Positions 7,454 to 15,289 of a stretch of 38,449 nt of DNA are shown in pieces. The DNA lies in contig JBDKTA010000003.1 of assembly GCA_039680605.1 (NCBI GenBank), positions 1 through 38,449 of the forward strand. Direction: 5' to 3'. The position numbers and the translations under genes were made by a program. Below the pieces are notes generated by a model. That model was not told the DNA's origin. It did not search any database and worked only from the letters and a program-made list of their open reading frames with translations. Within the stretch, counting starts at the first letter, position 1. Each line of letters starts with the position of its first letter. Source of the DNA: Planctomycetaceae bacterium. GTDB taxonomy: Bacteria > Planctomycetota > Phycisphaerae > SM23-33.

Positions 7454-7563
7454 TTCACCGCAGAGATCGCAGAGACCGCTGAGCAAGAATGGAATAATGG
7501 AATAATGGAATACTGGAAGAAACGCTGAATCTGCGCAACCCATCATTCCAGCATTCCATTCTT
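7454..7563. repeat. CGCAGAG half-element plus ATTCC-repeat hairpin
   Basis: This 247-base gap holds a lone CACCGCAGAGATCGCAGAG arm (from 7456). It is followed by an imperfect hairpin of GGAATAATGG units (7485-7508) facing CATTCC units (7541-7563), with a 32-base loop. The 25 bases at 7541-7565 recur exactly at 30070-30094. Confidence 0.7.
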
Positions 7564-7663
7564 CCACCCTGCCCGTTGTTTCGGTGTCAATGATCGACCT
7601 GGAGAGGCCGGGCCACGTATTAAGTCGTTGCCAACGACCCCGCCGGCGTAGAGAATCAAGACG

Positions 7664-10054
7664 ATGTGGCCGTTTAAGAAAAAACTGAAGTCGCGCCGCC
7701 TGGACGTTCGCCGCCGCACAGTGGCGATGGTGGCCAATCCGTGGCTGCACTTTCGCGAGGCCGGCGGCCCGCGCGGGCTGATGCTGGCGGCGATGTTTTT
7801 CGCCGGCGTGCTGCTGCTGGACATCCGCCCGCTGGACCCGCTGCGATACCTCGAAGGGCAGTACGTGCCCGCCGACATTCACTCGCGCGTGGATTTTCAG
7901 ACCCATCCCGAGCACCTCCTGCGAGAGGGCATCAGCAACGCCAACCAGTCCGCCCCGGCGACCTTCGCCTTCAATGAGCAATTGGCCGGCGACATCCTCA
8001 ATGACCTGTCAGCCCTTCCAGAGGCCCTCGAGGCGGTTTCGCCGATGTTCTCGCCGCCAACCTCGGCCCCGGCGTCGGGCGTGGCCCCCACCACGCGACA
8101 GGGGCAGGCGTTGGTGCTGCTCAAGAAGTTCGGCATGGACGGCGGCAGGAGCCTCTCGGCGTGGGGGCCGTATCTGACCGCGGCAGGCAGGGAGCAGTAC
8201 CAGCGCGAGATGGACCAGCTCAAGGATCGCCTGCGGCGTTCGGCGATCATCAACAGCGAGGAGATCGCCGAGCAGCAAAAGCGCGCCGTCACGGACGTCT
8301 GGCTGGTGTATCCCGGCGGGCGCGAGCTTAAAGACCTCCAGGCCCTGGTCCGCGGCGACCGCTCCTCAGAAGTCGGCGAGGAGACCGAGAATTTGGCGTC
8401 GGTCTTCGACCCGCCCATCCGCGCCGACATCAAGACGTATCTGCTGGGCATGCTGGTGGGCAGCCGCCCGCCGCTGTATTCCAAGGACACCGCCGCCAGC
8501 ATCAAGGACATCGACGAACGCGTCGCCCGGCTCAAGAGCCAGCCGCCGGTAGAAAAGTACGTCGCCGGGCAGGTGCTCGTTCGCGCCAGCCGCCGCGACG
8601 GCGATCTGCGACCCAAGGCCCTGACGCAGGACGACCTGCAACTGCTGGCCCGCGAGCAGGAGGCCTTCCTGCAGCAGGAAAGCGGGCAAGACTCCTGGGC
8701 CCCCTGGCGCCGCGTCATGGCCCGCGCGGGCATCCTGCTGCTGCTGATGGCCGTCCTCTGCCGATACGTCTGGCGATACCAGAGGCAGATCATCGCCTCG
8801 TTCTGGCACGGGCTGACCGTGGCGGTGGTCATGCTGGGCATGCTGGCTGTCAGCAAGGTCATGGTGCAGGGCCTGGGCTGGAACCCGCACGCCGCCGTGC
8901 TGCCGGTCATCATGACCACCACCGTCCTGACCATCGCCTACAACCACCGCTTCTCCATCGCCATGGGCACCGTCCTGGCGATGATGACCGTCCTGCAGTT
9001 GCGCGGCGATATGAGCCTGCTGCTGGTGCTGCTGGCGGGCATGGCTGGAAGCATCGTCTTCCTCAACGAGGTGCGCCGGCGCAGCAAGCTGATCGAGGTC
9101 TCGGCCGTCGCGGCGCTGGTGGTGCTGCTGGCGACGGCGGCGCTGGGGATCGCCGCGGACGTGCCGCTGCCGTTCATCGCTCTCAACGCCGCCTGGGCGG
9201 CGGGCTTTGCCTTGCTGGCGGGGTTCCTCATCCAGGGCGTCCTGCCGCTGATCGAGCGGATGTTCAACGTGGCGACCAGCATGACGCTGCTGGAGTGGTG
9301 CGACGCCTCCAAGCCCCTGCTCAAACGCCTGGCGATGGAAGCCCCCGGAACCTACAACCACTCGCTGCAACTGGGGGCCATCTGCGAATCGGCCGCCGAG
9401 GCCATCGGCGCCCGCGGGCTGATGGCGCGGGTGGGGGCGTACTATCACGACATCGGCAAGATCAACAAGCCCCACTATTTCAGCGAGAACACCGGCGGCG
9501 ACTCCACCCACGACGGGCTCTCGCCGACGATGAGCATGCTGGTCATTATCGCCCACGTCAAAGACGGGCTGGAGATGGCGTACCAGTACGCCTTGCCCAA
9601 GGTCCTCCACCAGTTCATCGCCACGCACCACGGCACGACGCTGGTGCAGTATTTCTACCACGAGGCCACCCGCCAGAAGAACGGCGACCGCGTGCCCGAC
9701 GAGCAGGAATTCCGCTACGGCGGCCCCAAGCCCGCCTCGAAGGAAGCGGGAATCCTGATGCTCGCCGACGCGGCAGAATCGTCCGTGCGGTCGCTGGCCA
9801 ATCCCACGCCCGGGCAGATCGAGGACCAGGTCCGCACCATGGTCTCGCGTCGCCTGATGGACGGGCAGCTCGACGAGTGCGAGATGACCCTGCAGGAAGT
9901 CCATCGCGTCGAAACCTCGCTCATCAAGAGCATCTGCGGCATCTATCACAGCCGCATCGCCTACCCCGTCCTGCCCGGCCAGAAGCCCGCCGGCTCGGAA
10001 CAGCTCATCTGCGACGACCCGTCGCCCGCCGCACCGCCGCTGGCCAACGGATGA
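7664..10054 (+). CDS. pgpH: 7TM-HD family phosphohydrolase (PgpH/YqfF-like)
   Basis: A 796-residue integral membrane phosphohydrolase. Its order is a basic N-terminus, one membrane span near residues 40-58, a large extracytoplasmic region to about 340, a cluster of membrane spans (about 345-520) and a cytoplasmic HD domain. HD metal ligands are visible in TYNHSLQLG (about 560-568), AYYHDIGKINKPHYF (about 590-604), VIIAHVKDG and IATHHGTTL. Characterised members (Listeria PgpH) hydrolyse cyclic di-AMP to pApA. That activity here is inference. It follows phoH as in many bacteria. The ATG at 7664 has only a weak ribosome site, but the frame starts with MWPFKKKLKSRR, a plausible membrane-protein start. 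The gene is followed by an AT-rich gap, not by ybeY. Confidence 0.9.
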   Translation: MWPFKKKLKSRRLDVRRRTVAMVANPWLHFREAGGPRGLMLAAMFFAGVLLLDIRPLDPLRYLEGQYVPADIHSRVDFQTHPEHLLREGISNANQSAPATFAFNEQLAGDILNDLSALPEALEAVSPMFSPPTSAPASGVAPTTRQGQALVLLKKFGMDGGRSLSAWGPYLTAAGREQYQREMDQLKDRLRRSAIINSEEIAEQQKRAVTDVWLVYPGGRELKDLQALVRGDRSSEVGEETENLASVFDPPIRADIKTYLLGMLVGSRPPLYSKDTAASIKDIDERVARLKSQPPVEKYVAGQVLVRASRRDGDLRPKALTQDDLQLLAREQEAFLQQESGQDSWAPWRRVMARAGILLLLMAVLCRYVWRYQRQIIASFWHGLTVAVVMLGMLAVSKVMVQGLGWNPHAAVLPVIMTTTVLTIAYNHRFSIAMGTVLAMMTVLQLRGDMSLLLVLLAGMAGSIVFLNEVRRRSKLIEVSAVAALVVLLATAALGIAADVPLPFIALNAAWAAGFALLAGFLIQGVLPLIERMFNVATSMTLLEWCDASKPLLKRLAMEAPGTYNHSLQLGAICESAAEAIGARGLMARVGAYYHDIGKINKPHYFSENTGGDSTHDGLSPTMSMLVIIAHVKDGLEMAYQYALPKVLHQFIATHHGTTLVQYFYHEATRQKNGDRVPDEQEFRYGGPKPASKEAGILMLADAAESSVRSLANPTPGQIEDQVRTMVSRRLMDGQLDECEMTLQEVHRVETSLIKSICGIYHSRIAYPVLPGQKPAGSEQLICDDPSPAAPPLANG

Positions 10055-10456
10055 TCACCTATACCACAATTCCACTTCCTTGCACTTTGTTGTACTTTTC
10101 ACAGCAGTTTCGCGGAACGCGGCGACGATGGGCAACAACGAATTTCAAAAAATTTCAAAAATGACATTGCCTCTTCCTTGTCTTTTCTTGTCTGTTTTGG
10201 CACAAACAACGAAGCGTAGTATTTCATAAATATTTGAAAATAAAATACTTAAAAGGAATGGAAGAAATCTAAAGGTCCGATAACAGCCGCAAAATCAGCG
10301 ATATCACATCTGAAAGTCACACGCTCGCCAGCCTGATGACGCTTAACCACAAAGCCATAACAACCACGACGCAGAGGTAAGAAGGCAACGTACCGTTGTG
10401 TCGTCAAACAACGGCCACGGCGTTTGGGCTACTACTGGATATCGTGGAGGGGGTAT
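10055..10456. other. AT-rich noncoding gap with small inverted repeat
   Basis: About 400 bases with no supported gene. Bases 10140-10280 are strikingly AT-rich compared with the surrounding high-GC genes. An inverted repeat, AGTATTT (10218-10224) with AAATACT (10243-10249), lies in its middle. No terminator is obvious after the PgpH-like gene. Confidence 0.6.
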
Positions 10457-11263
10457 AAAGGGGTCAGGTACCGTTTCTGCTTGACCTTCGATGGATTCGT
10501 GGTATCGTATGGGCCATGCCTCGCAGTCCTCGCGTCAACTTGGGCGGGTACGTCTATCATGTGCTCAACCGCTCCAACGGGCGGCAGACTTTGTTCCACG
10601 GCCAAGGCGATTACGAGTTATTCCTTGACGTGCTGGCGGCCGCACATGAGCGCGTGTCCATGCGCACCATCGGCTATTGCGTCATGCCCAATCACTGGCA
10701 CCTGGTGCTCTGGCCGCGCGAGGACGGCGACCTGTCGGCCTTCATGCAGTGGGTGACGCTCACGCACACCCAGCGCATGCATGCCCGCCGCGGCACGGCC
10801 GGGGCCGGGCACGTCTACCAGGGGCGGTTCAAGAGTTTTCTGATCGAGCAGACGCGGCCGCCGGCGGCGCAGCGGGCGATGGGCGTGCTCGAAGGCGGCG
10901 ACGCGGTGCTGTCGGTGCTGCGATATGTCGAGCGTAACGCCGTCAAGGCCGGTCTGGCGACGCGGGCGCAGGCGTGGCCGTGGGGCAGCGCCCACGCGCG
11001 GCTGGAGGCGGGGGAGGCCCTCGTGCCGCTGACGCCGCCGCCGGGCGGCCTGCCGGATGATTGGATCGACTGGGTGAACCGCCCGCACACGGACAAGGAA
11101 CTGGCGGCCCTGCAGCGGTGCATCGAACGGGGCGTCCCGTTCGGCCGCGAGGCGTGGGTCAAGCGGATGGCCGCAGAATGGGGCCTGGAAAGCACCCTCC
11201 GCCCCCGCGGTCGACCACGAAAGGCAGAAAAAGGTACCTGACCCCTTTAATCCTGACCCCTTT
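10457..11263 (+). mobile_element. RAYT-type transposase unit with inverted flanking repeats
   Basis: The single transposase gene is bracketed by AAAGGGGTCAGGTACC (10457-10472) and its exact complement GGTACCTGACCCCTTT (11233-11248). A further direct TGACCCCTTT lies at 11254-11263. The right repeat contains the transposase stop codon. This matches the usual arrangement of REP-associated tyrosine transposases next to short palindromic or inverted repeats. Confidence 0.7.
10516..11241 (+). CDS. REP-associated tyrosine transposase (Y1_Tnp, RAYT)
   Basis: A 241-residue HUH single-strand transposase. The first strand VYHVLNRSNGRQTLF is followed by the metal-binding His-hydrophobic-His motif HWH (residues 60-62) in GYCVMPNHWHLVLWP. 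GHVYQGRFKSF is at about 98-108. VLRYVERNAVKAGL contains the likely nucleophile Tyr137. About 15 extra residues (TRPPAAQRAMGVLEGG) lie between these last two blocks. Family members cut and rejoin short palindromic repeats. The stop codon lies inside the right inverted repeat. The C-terminus ends in a basic RPRGRPRKAEKGT stretch. The frame is intact, so it may be active. Confidence 0.88.
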   Translation: MPRSPRVNLGGYVYHVLNRSNGRQTLFHGQGDYELFLDVLAAAHERVSMRTIGYCVMPNHWHLVLWPREDGDLSAFMQWVTLTHTQRMHARRGTAGAGHVYQGRFKSFLIEQTRPPAAQRAMGVLEGGDAVLSVLRYVERNAVKAGLATRAQAWPWGSAHARLEAGEALVPLTPPPGGLPDDWIDWVNRPHTDKELAALQRCIERGVPFGREAWVKRMAAEWGLESTLRPRGRPRKAEKGT

Positions 11264-11326
11264 AATCCCCCAGTCATCTGTAGCGTAGCCGAGAACTACG
11301 GAAGTAACTTTAGCACTCCTCCAAGG

Positions 11327-12154
11327 TCACGGCCTGCTGGGGCGCAAAACAGATGGTCCGTCTGTCCCCGGAAGTATTATCTCCTCGATCCCCTCGAAGT
11401 CCGATTTAATACGCGAGGCTAAATCCCAACGTGTCCTGCAGCCGAACTTACTACATATCGCCGTCATCAGCCTGTCAAATTCGATCGGCGGCATCCCTGA
11501 CAAGGCCGCCTCAATTCGCTGGCTAAGACTGCGTCTTTTCCGGCTAAGCCGAATCGCATTACAAACATTCGTTATCTGTTCCCACACCCCTGCCAAGCCA
11601 ATCAGGCCAAGCAACGCAGCCGCCCCTCCCCAAAACCGTATAGATGTGAAGACTGTTTCCTTAAATGCCTCCGACTGAAGAGTACCGCCGTATATCAGCC
11701 ATTTAGTTCCAAAGAGCAACGCAGGTATGGCAACAACAGTAACCACCATTGCGATCAACAAACCTGTGCGCACCTCACTTCCATCAGGAACGTACAAACG
11801 CATAAACTCTTTGACCGGGGAGTCGGTGAACACTGCGTGGATGATTCGTTTGGGAATCAGTTTGCAGTGAGGGCACGGAACGCCAAACAGGTCAGCGTCG
11901 TTTCCCTCCTTCAGAATCTCCTCGGCCAGCTTGTTCTGCGCGTCCGCAGCTGCCTGCACTCTCAGCCATCTTGCCTGGGACTCTTCGGAGTTGTCCCCGC
12001 CTGCCGTCAGCATCCGAGTACTACTGGCAGAGCCGTGAGCGGTAACCTCATGTTCAAACTCGTACGTGATCCCGCAGCGGTCACACGGCCTCTGAAATGT
12101 CAATACCCGGGAAGCCGTTGCCGTGATGGTTACTTTGCGTTCTGTCATGGACAT
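11327..12154 (-). CDS. Hypothetical membrane protein with zinc-ribbon CxxC pairs
   Basis: A 275-residue protein of unknown function. Two CxxC knuckles, CDRC (about residues 24-27) and CPHC (about 95-98), suggest an N-terminal zinc ribbon split by a helical Gln/Ala-rich segment. Two membrane spans follow (GLLIAMVVTVVAIPALLFG and WGGAAALLGLIGLAGVW), then a basic cytoplasmic-looking tail. I chose the ATG at 12154 because AAGGTG lies about 7 bases before it. A second ATG at 12148 is possible, and the frame is open further upstream to 12328. Codon use and GC content are visibly lower than in neighbours, which fits acquired DNA beside the transposase. It has no operon partner. Confidence 0.6.
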   Translation of the reverse strand: MSMTERKVTITATASRVLTFQRPCDRCGITYEFEHEVTAHGSASSTRMLTAGGDNSEESQARWLRVQAAADAQNKLAEEILKEGNDADLFGVPCPHCKLIPKRIIHAVFTDSPVKEFMRLYVPDGSEVRTGLLIAMVVTVVAIPALLFGTKWLIYGGTLQSEAFKETVFTSIRFWGGAAALLGLIGLAGVWEQITNVCNAIRLSRKRRSLSQRIEAALSGMPPIEFDRLMTAICSKFGCRTRWDLASRIKSDFEGIEEIILPGTDGPSVLRPSRP

Positions 12155-12792
12155 AAAAGACACCTTCCCACTAACGGCTTTCCGCGGCGCGGGCCAAAGA
12201 ATTGTCGCCGCCAGCATAGGATTTTCACAACCAGCCGCCCTGATAGCAAACGTTTTCCGGGCGTTCTGACCCACGGTGGAACAGGGTCCCGTTCCCACGA
12301 ATTCTCTGTACTTAAATGGTAAGGCCATTTACACACGGGGAGCGAGTAGGACAGATACCTCAATTCCAACTCCAGTCGCGATTCCGACCTTTCTTGTTTC
12401 TTCTGCAATACAGTGGTTCTTTGTTTTCCCCAAAGGATTTTCTGTTGCCCAACGTCTATTTCAGGCGCGGCGCGAGGTTATCGCTTTGGGCTTCGGGCAG
12501 AGTCTCCGACGCTCGCGCGGCAGCATGTTGAGGCCGCCGGCGTCGTGGGCAGGGGCCAAACGGAGGCTCATGGGGGGCTGGCTTGGGGCCCCGGGTCCTA
12601 CGGCGACGGCGGCCGGCGAAACTGATCGAGGATTTGGGCGGCGAAGAACCTCCGGTTGGTTGCGGCCGAGCGAGGCGAGGCTGCGTCGGGGAGTTTCGGG
12701 GAGCATGGGCGAGACGCCCATGCCACAGGAGCGGAGAGCATGGGCTACCCCTCAAACGCCCGTGCTGCTGGAATGCGATTCCTGCGGCGGGG
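12155..12792. other. Noncoding region with decayed repeats
   Basis: About 640 bases without a supported gene. Open frames here lack ribosome sites and translate repeat-like sequence. A copy of the GGGCGAGACGCC repeat lies at 12704-12726, followed by a diverged second unit near 12738-12770. Confidence 0.55.
12704..12726. repeat. GGGCGAGACGCC intergenic repeat, single copy
   Basis: CATGGGCGAGACGCCCATG plus CCAC matches the two units at 1461-1507. Here the unit contains the internal inverted repeat CATGGGCG/CGCCCATG, with a short GAGA-type centre. Confidence 0.7.
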
Positions 12793-12821
12793 TTGAAAGT
12801 GGGGGGGCGATCGCCTATAAA
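12793..12821 (+). promoter_or_regulatory. Sigma-70 type promoter of the metal ATPase gene
   Basis: TTGAAA (12793-12798), a 17-base spacer and TATAAA (12816-12821) give a near-consensus promoter. The leader is about 100 bases to the ATG at 12927. It contains an imperfect hairpin, GGGCTTTCG with CGAAGCCC (12850-12877), which could be regulatory. Confidence 0.6.
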
Positions 12822-12926
12822 ATCTCGTTTCTAAGAACTTGTCCTATGGGGCTTTCGTAAAATCTGCGAAGCCCGGGCTGGCATCGTCGGCCGGCCGTCC
12901 ACACGATCACTGGTGGAGCGCGATAA

Positions 12927-14909
12927 ATGGCTCATGACATTTTGAACGACTCGGTCGAGGCGCAGACTGGGCGAGCCAGTCTGCTGATTGTCGGAATCCT
13001 CGCCGGCGGAATGCTGGTGCTGATCTCCTACGCGGCGGACTGGATCTTTTCCGGTCTGGGCGGCCCCGACGGGGTCAACTTCCACAGCTCCACTCTGGCG
13101 CTGATCGGGGCGCTGCTGCTGGGCATCCCGCTGCTGATGCACGCCTTCGAAGGGCTCTTCGCCGGCGAAAGCCACATGGACGAACTGGTGGCCCTGGGCT
13201 TCATCGCCGCGATCGCCGGGATGGACTACCAGGCCGCCGGCGCGGTGGCGTTCTTTCTGCTGCTGGCCAATCTGATCGAGACGCGAACGGCCCTGGGCGC
13301 CCGCGCGAGCATCGAGAGCCTGATGCGTCTGACGCCGCGCAAGGCTCACCGCCTCGCCGACGGCAACGAAGAGCTCGTCGACCCCAAGGACCTGCGCCCC
13401 GGCGACGTGGTCCGCGTGCGACCCGGCGACAACATTCCCGCCGACGGGCAAGTCCTCTCCGGGCAAAGCACCGTCAACCAGGCCACCATCACCGGCGAAT
13501 CGCTTCCGGTCGAGAAGGCCGTCGGCGACGAGGTCTTTTCCGGAACCACCAACGTCAGCGGCTCGGTCGACGTCACCGTCACCCGCGCCGGCGAGGACAC
13601 CACCCTCGGCCGCGTGCGCAAACTCATCCTGCAGGCCGAGGGCAGCCGCATTCCCGTGATGCGGTTGATCGATAAATACGCCGGTTATTACACCCCCGTG
13701 ATCCTGATGATGGCGATGGTGGTGTACGCGATGAGCCGCGCCGCCGGGGCGTCGGACCCGTGGGGTCGCCTGGTGACGATGCTGGTGGTGGCCTGCCCCT
13801 GCGCGCTGATCGTGGCGGTGCCCACGGCGATGGTCGCGGCGCTGTCGTGCGCCGCCCGCCTGGGCGTGTATATCAAGGATGTCAAGACCCTCGAGGTCGC
13901 CGGGGAGTTGTCGGCGTTCGTCTTCGACAAGACCGGAACGCTCACCACCGGCGAGCTGTCGGTGACGCGCCTGATGCCGGCAGAGGGCGTCGACGGGGCC
14001 GATTTGCTGTCGGCGGCGGCGTCGCTGGAGCAGCTTTCCAAGCACCCGGTGGCCCAGGCGGTGGTGGCGGTGGCCCGCAAGGCCCGCGTGCCGATGGGCG
14101 AGGCGCAGGGGTTCGTGGAGATTCCCGGCCGCGGCGTGCGGGGGCGCGTGGGCGCCGCGGCGTTGATGGTCGGCCGCCGCACCTGGCTGGAAGAGCAGGG
14201 CGTGAACATGGCGGCGATGTCGGGTGAGAAGTACGCCGAGCCCGAGGGCATCTCGACGCTCTACGTCGTGCGCGACGGGGCGGTGCTGGGCTGGATCGGC
14301 ATGGAAGACTCCACCCGCAAGGAAGCCCGCGCCGCCATGGACGAGCTTCGCGATTTGTCGATCCGCGAGCTGGTGATGGTCACCGGCGACCGCTGGTCGG
14401 TCGCCCGACGCGTGGCCAAGGAAATGGGCTGCACCGAGGTCCAGGCCGAGGTGCTCCCGGCAGACAAGCTCGAACTGGTGGCCGCTCTGAAACGCCAGGG
14501 GCATCGGGTGGCGGTCGTCGGCGACGGCGTCAACGACGCCCCGGCGCTGGCGGCGGGCGATCTGTCCATCGCCATGGGCGCCGCCGGAAGCGACGTGGCG
14601 ATCAAGTCGGCCAGCATCGCCCTGATGAACAACGACCTGCGCCGCCTGGGGTTCCTGGTGCGTCTGAGCCGCCGCACGCGGCGCGTGGTACACCAGAACC
14701 TGATCTTCGGGGCGATCTTCATCCTGGGGATGGAAGTGATGGCCGGCATGGGCGTGCTGACGCCGGTGATGGGGGCCGTGCTGCACATGGTCGGCGCCAC
14801 GGCGGTGGTCTTCAACAGCGCCCGCCTGGTTCGCTTCGGTGAAGAGATGCACGTCGAGCCGGAACCCGACGCTGCCTCGCAGCCGCGCGTGGAAAGCGTG
14901 ACGGCGTAG
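12927..14909 (+). CDS. Heavy-metal translocating P1B-type ATPase
   Basis: A 660-residue inner-membrane metal pump. The actuator motif TGES is near residue 189. The metal-binding CPC of transmembrane helix 6 is near 290 (VVACPCALIVAVPTAM). The phosphorylated aspartate lies in DKTGT near 334, the HP motif SKHP near 372 and GDGVND near 531. It lacks any N-terminal metal-binding domain, starting only about 20 residues before the first span. The last helices read HQNLIFGAIFILGMEV and LHMVGATAVVFNSARL. The CPC motif fits Zn/Cd/Pb or Cu exporters, but the acidic residue typical of Zn/Cd members in the last helix is not evident, so specificity is left open. GGAG lies 9 bases before the ATG. It appears monocistronic. 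Confidence 0.92.
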   Translation: MAHDILNDSVEAQTGRASLLIVGILAGGMLVLISYAADWIFSGLGGPDGVNFHSSTLALIGALLLGIPLLMHAFEGLFAGESHMDELVALGFIAAIAGMDYQAAGAVAFFLLLANLIETRTALGARASIESLMRLTPRKAHRLADGNEELVDPKDLRPGDVVRVRPGDNIPADGQVLSGQSTVNQATITGESLPVEKAVGDEVFSGTTNVSGSVDVTVTRAGEDTTLGRVRKLILQAEGSRIPVMRLIDKYAGYYTPVILMMAMVVYAMSRAAGASDPWGRLVTMLVVACPCALIVAVPTAMVAALSCAARLGVYIKDVKTLEVAGELSAFVFDKTGTLTTGELSVTRLMPAEGVDGADLLSAAASLEQLSKHPVAQAVVAVARKARVPMGEAQGFVEIPGRGVRGRVGAAALMVGRRTWLEEQGVNMAAMSGEKYAEPEGISTLYVVRDGAVLGWIGMEDSTRKEARAAMDELRDLSIRELVMVTGDRWSVARRVAKEMGCTEVQAEVLPADKLELVAALKRQGHRVAVVGDGVNDAPALAAGDLSIAMGAAGSDVAIKSASIALMNNDLRRLGFLVRLSRRTRRVVHQNLIFGAIFILGMEVMAGMGVLTPVMGAVLHMVGATAVVFNSARLVRFGEEMHVEPEPDAASQPRVESVTA

Positions 14910-15283
14910 ATTCACCGCAGAGATCGCGGAGATCGCAGAGAAGAATGAGCAAGAAACAAACAATAAAACGGGGTGGCATGGCGACACGCGTTGTTCAGCG
15001 GGCCTGCCTGCCGGCAGGCAGGTCGCCATGGGTGTACGTAGCGATTCACCGCAGAGATCGCGGAGAACGCAGAGAAGAATGAGTGAAAAACAAACAATGA
15101 TTGAGCGGGGTGGGATGGCGACACGCGTTGTTCAGCGGGCCTGCCTGCCGGCAGGCAGGTCGCCATGGACGTGCGCGGCGAATCATGGCGACCCACAAGA
15201 AACAGAAACGTGTGTCGCCATGCCACCCTCAATTTCCCTTTCTATTCCCCCCTCCGCGATCTCTGCGATCTCTGCGGTGAAAG
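14909..15283. repeat. Composite CGCAGAG element containing a 134-base tandem duplication
   Basis: Two direct repeats, 14909-15042 and 15043-15179, share the same order: GATTCACCGCAGAGATCGCG, an A-rich spacer, then a 60-base module (14972-15031 and 15109-15168). The module contains the palindrome GCCTGCCTGCCGGCAGGCAG and is bounded by CATGGCGAC/GTCGCCATG. A closing complementary arm with GCGATCTCTGCGGTGAAA lies at 15252-15282. The whole fills the gap between two convergent genes. The same module recurs inverted at 27028-27086. Confidence 0.85.
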
Positions 15284-15289
15284 GGTTCT

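Noticed and set aside
12276-12860. 194-residue plus-strand open frame
   Set aside because: Overlaps the upstream DNA of the zinc-ribbon gene, translates the GGGCGAGACGCC repeat and runs through the ATPase promoter; no family features.
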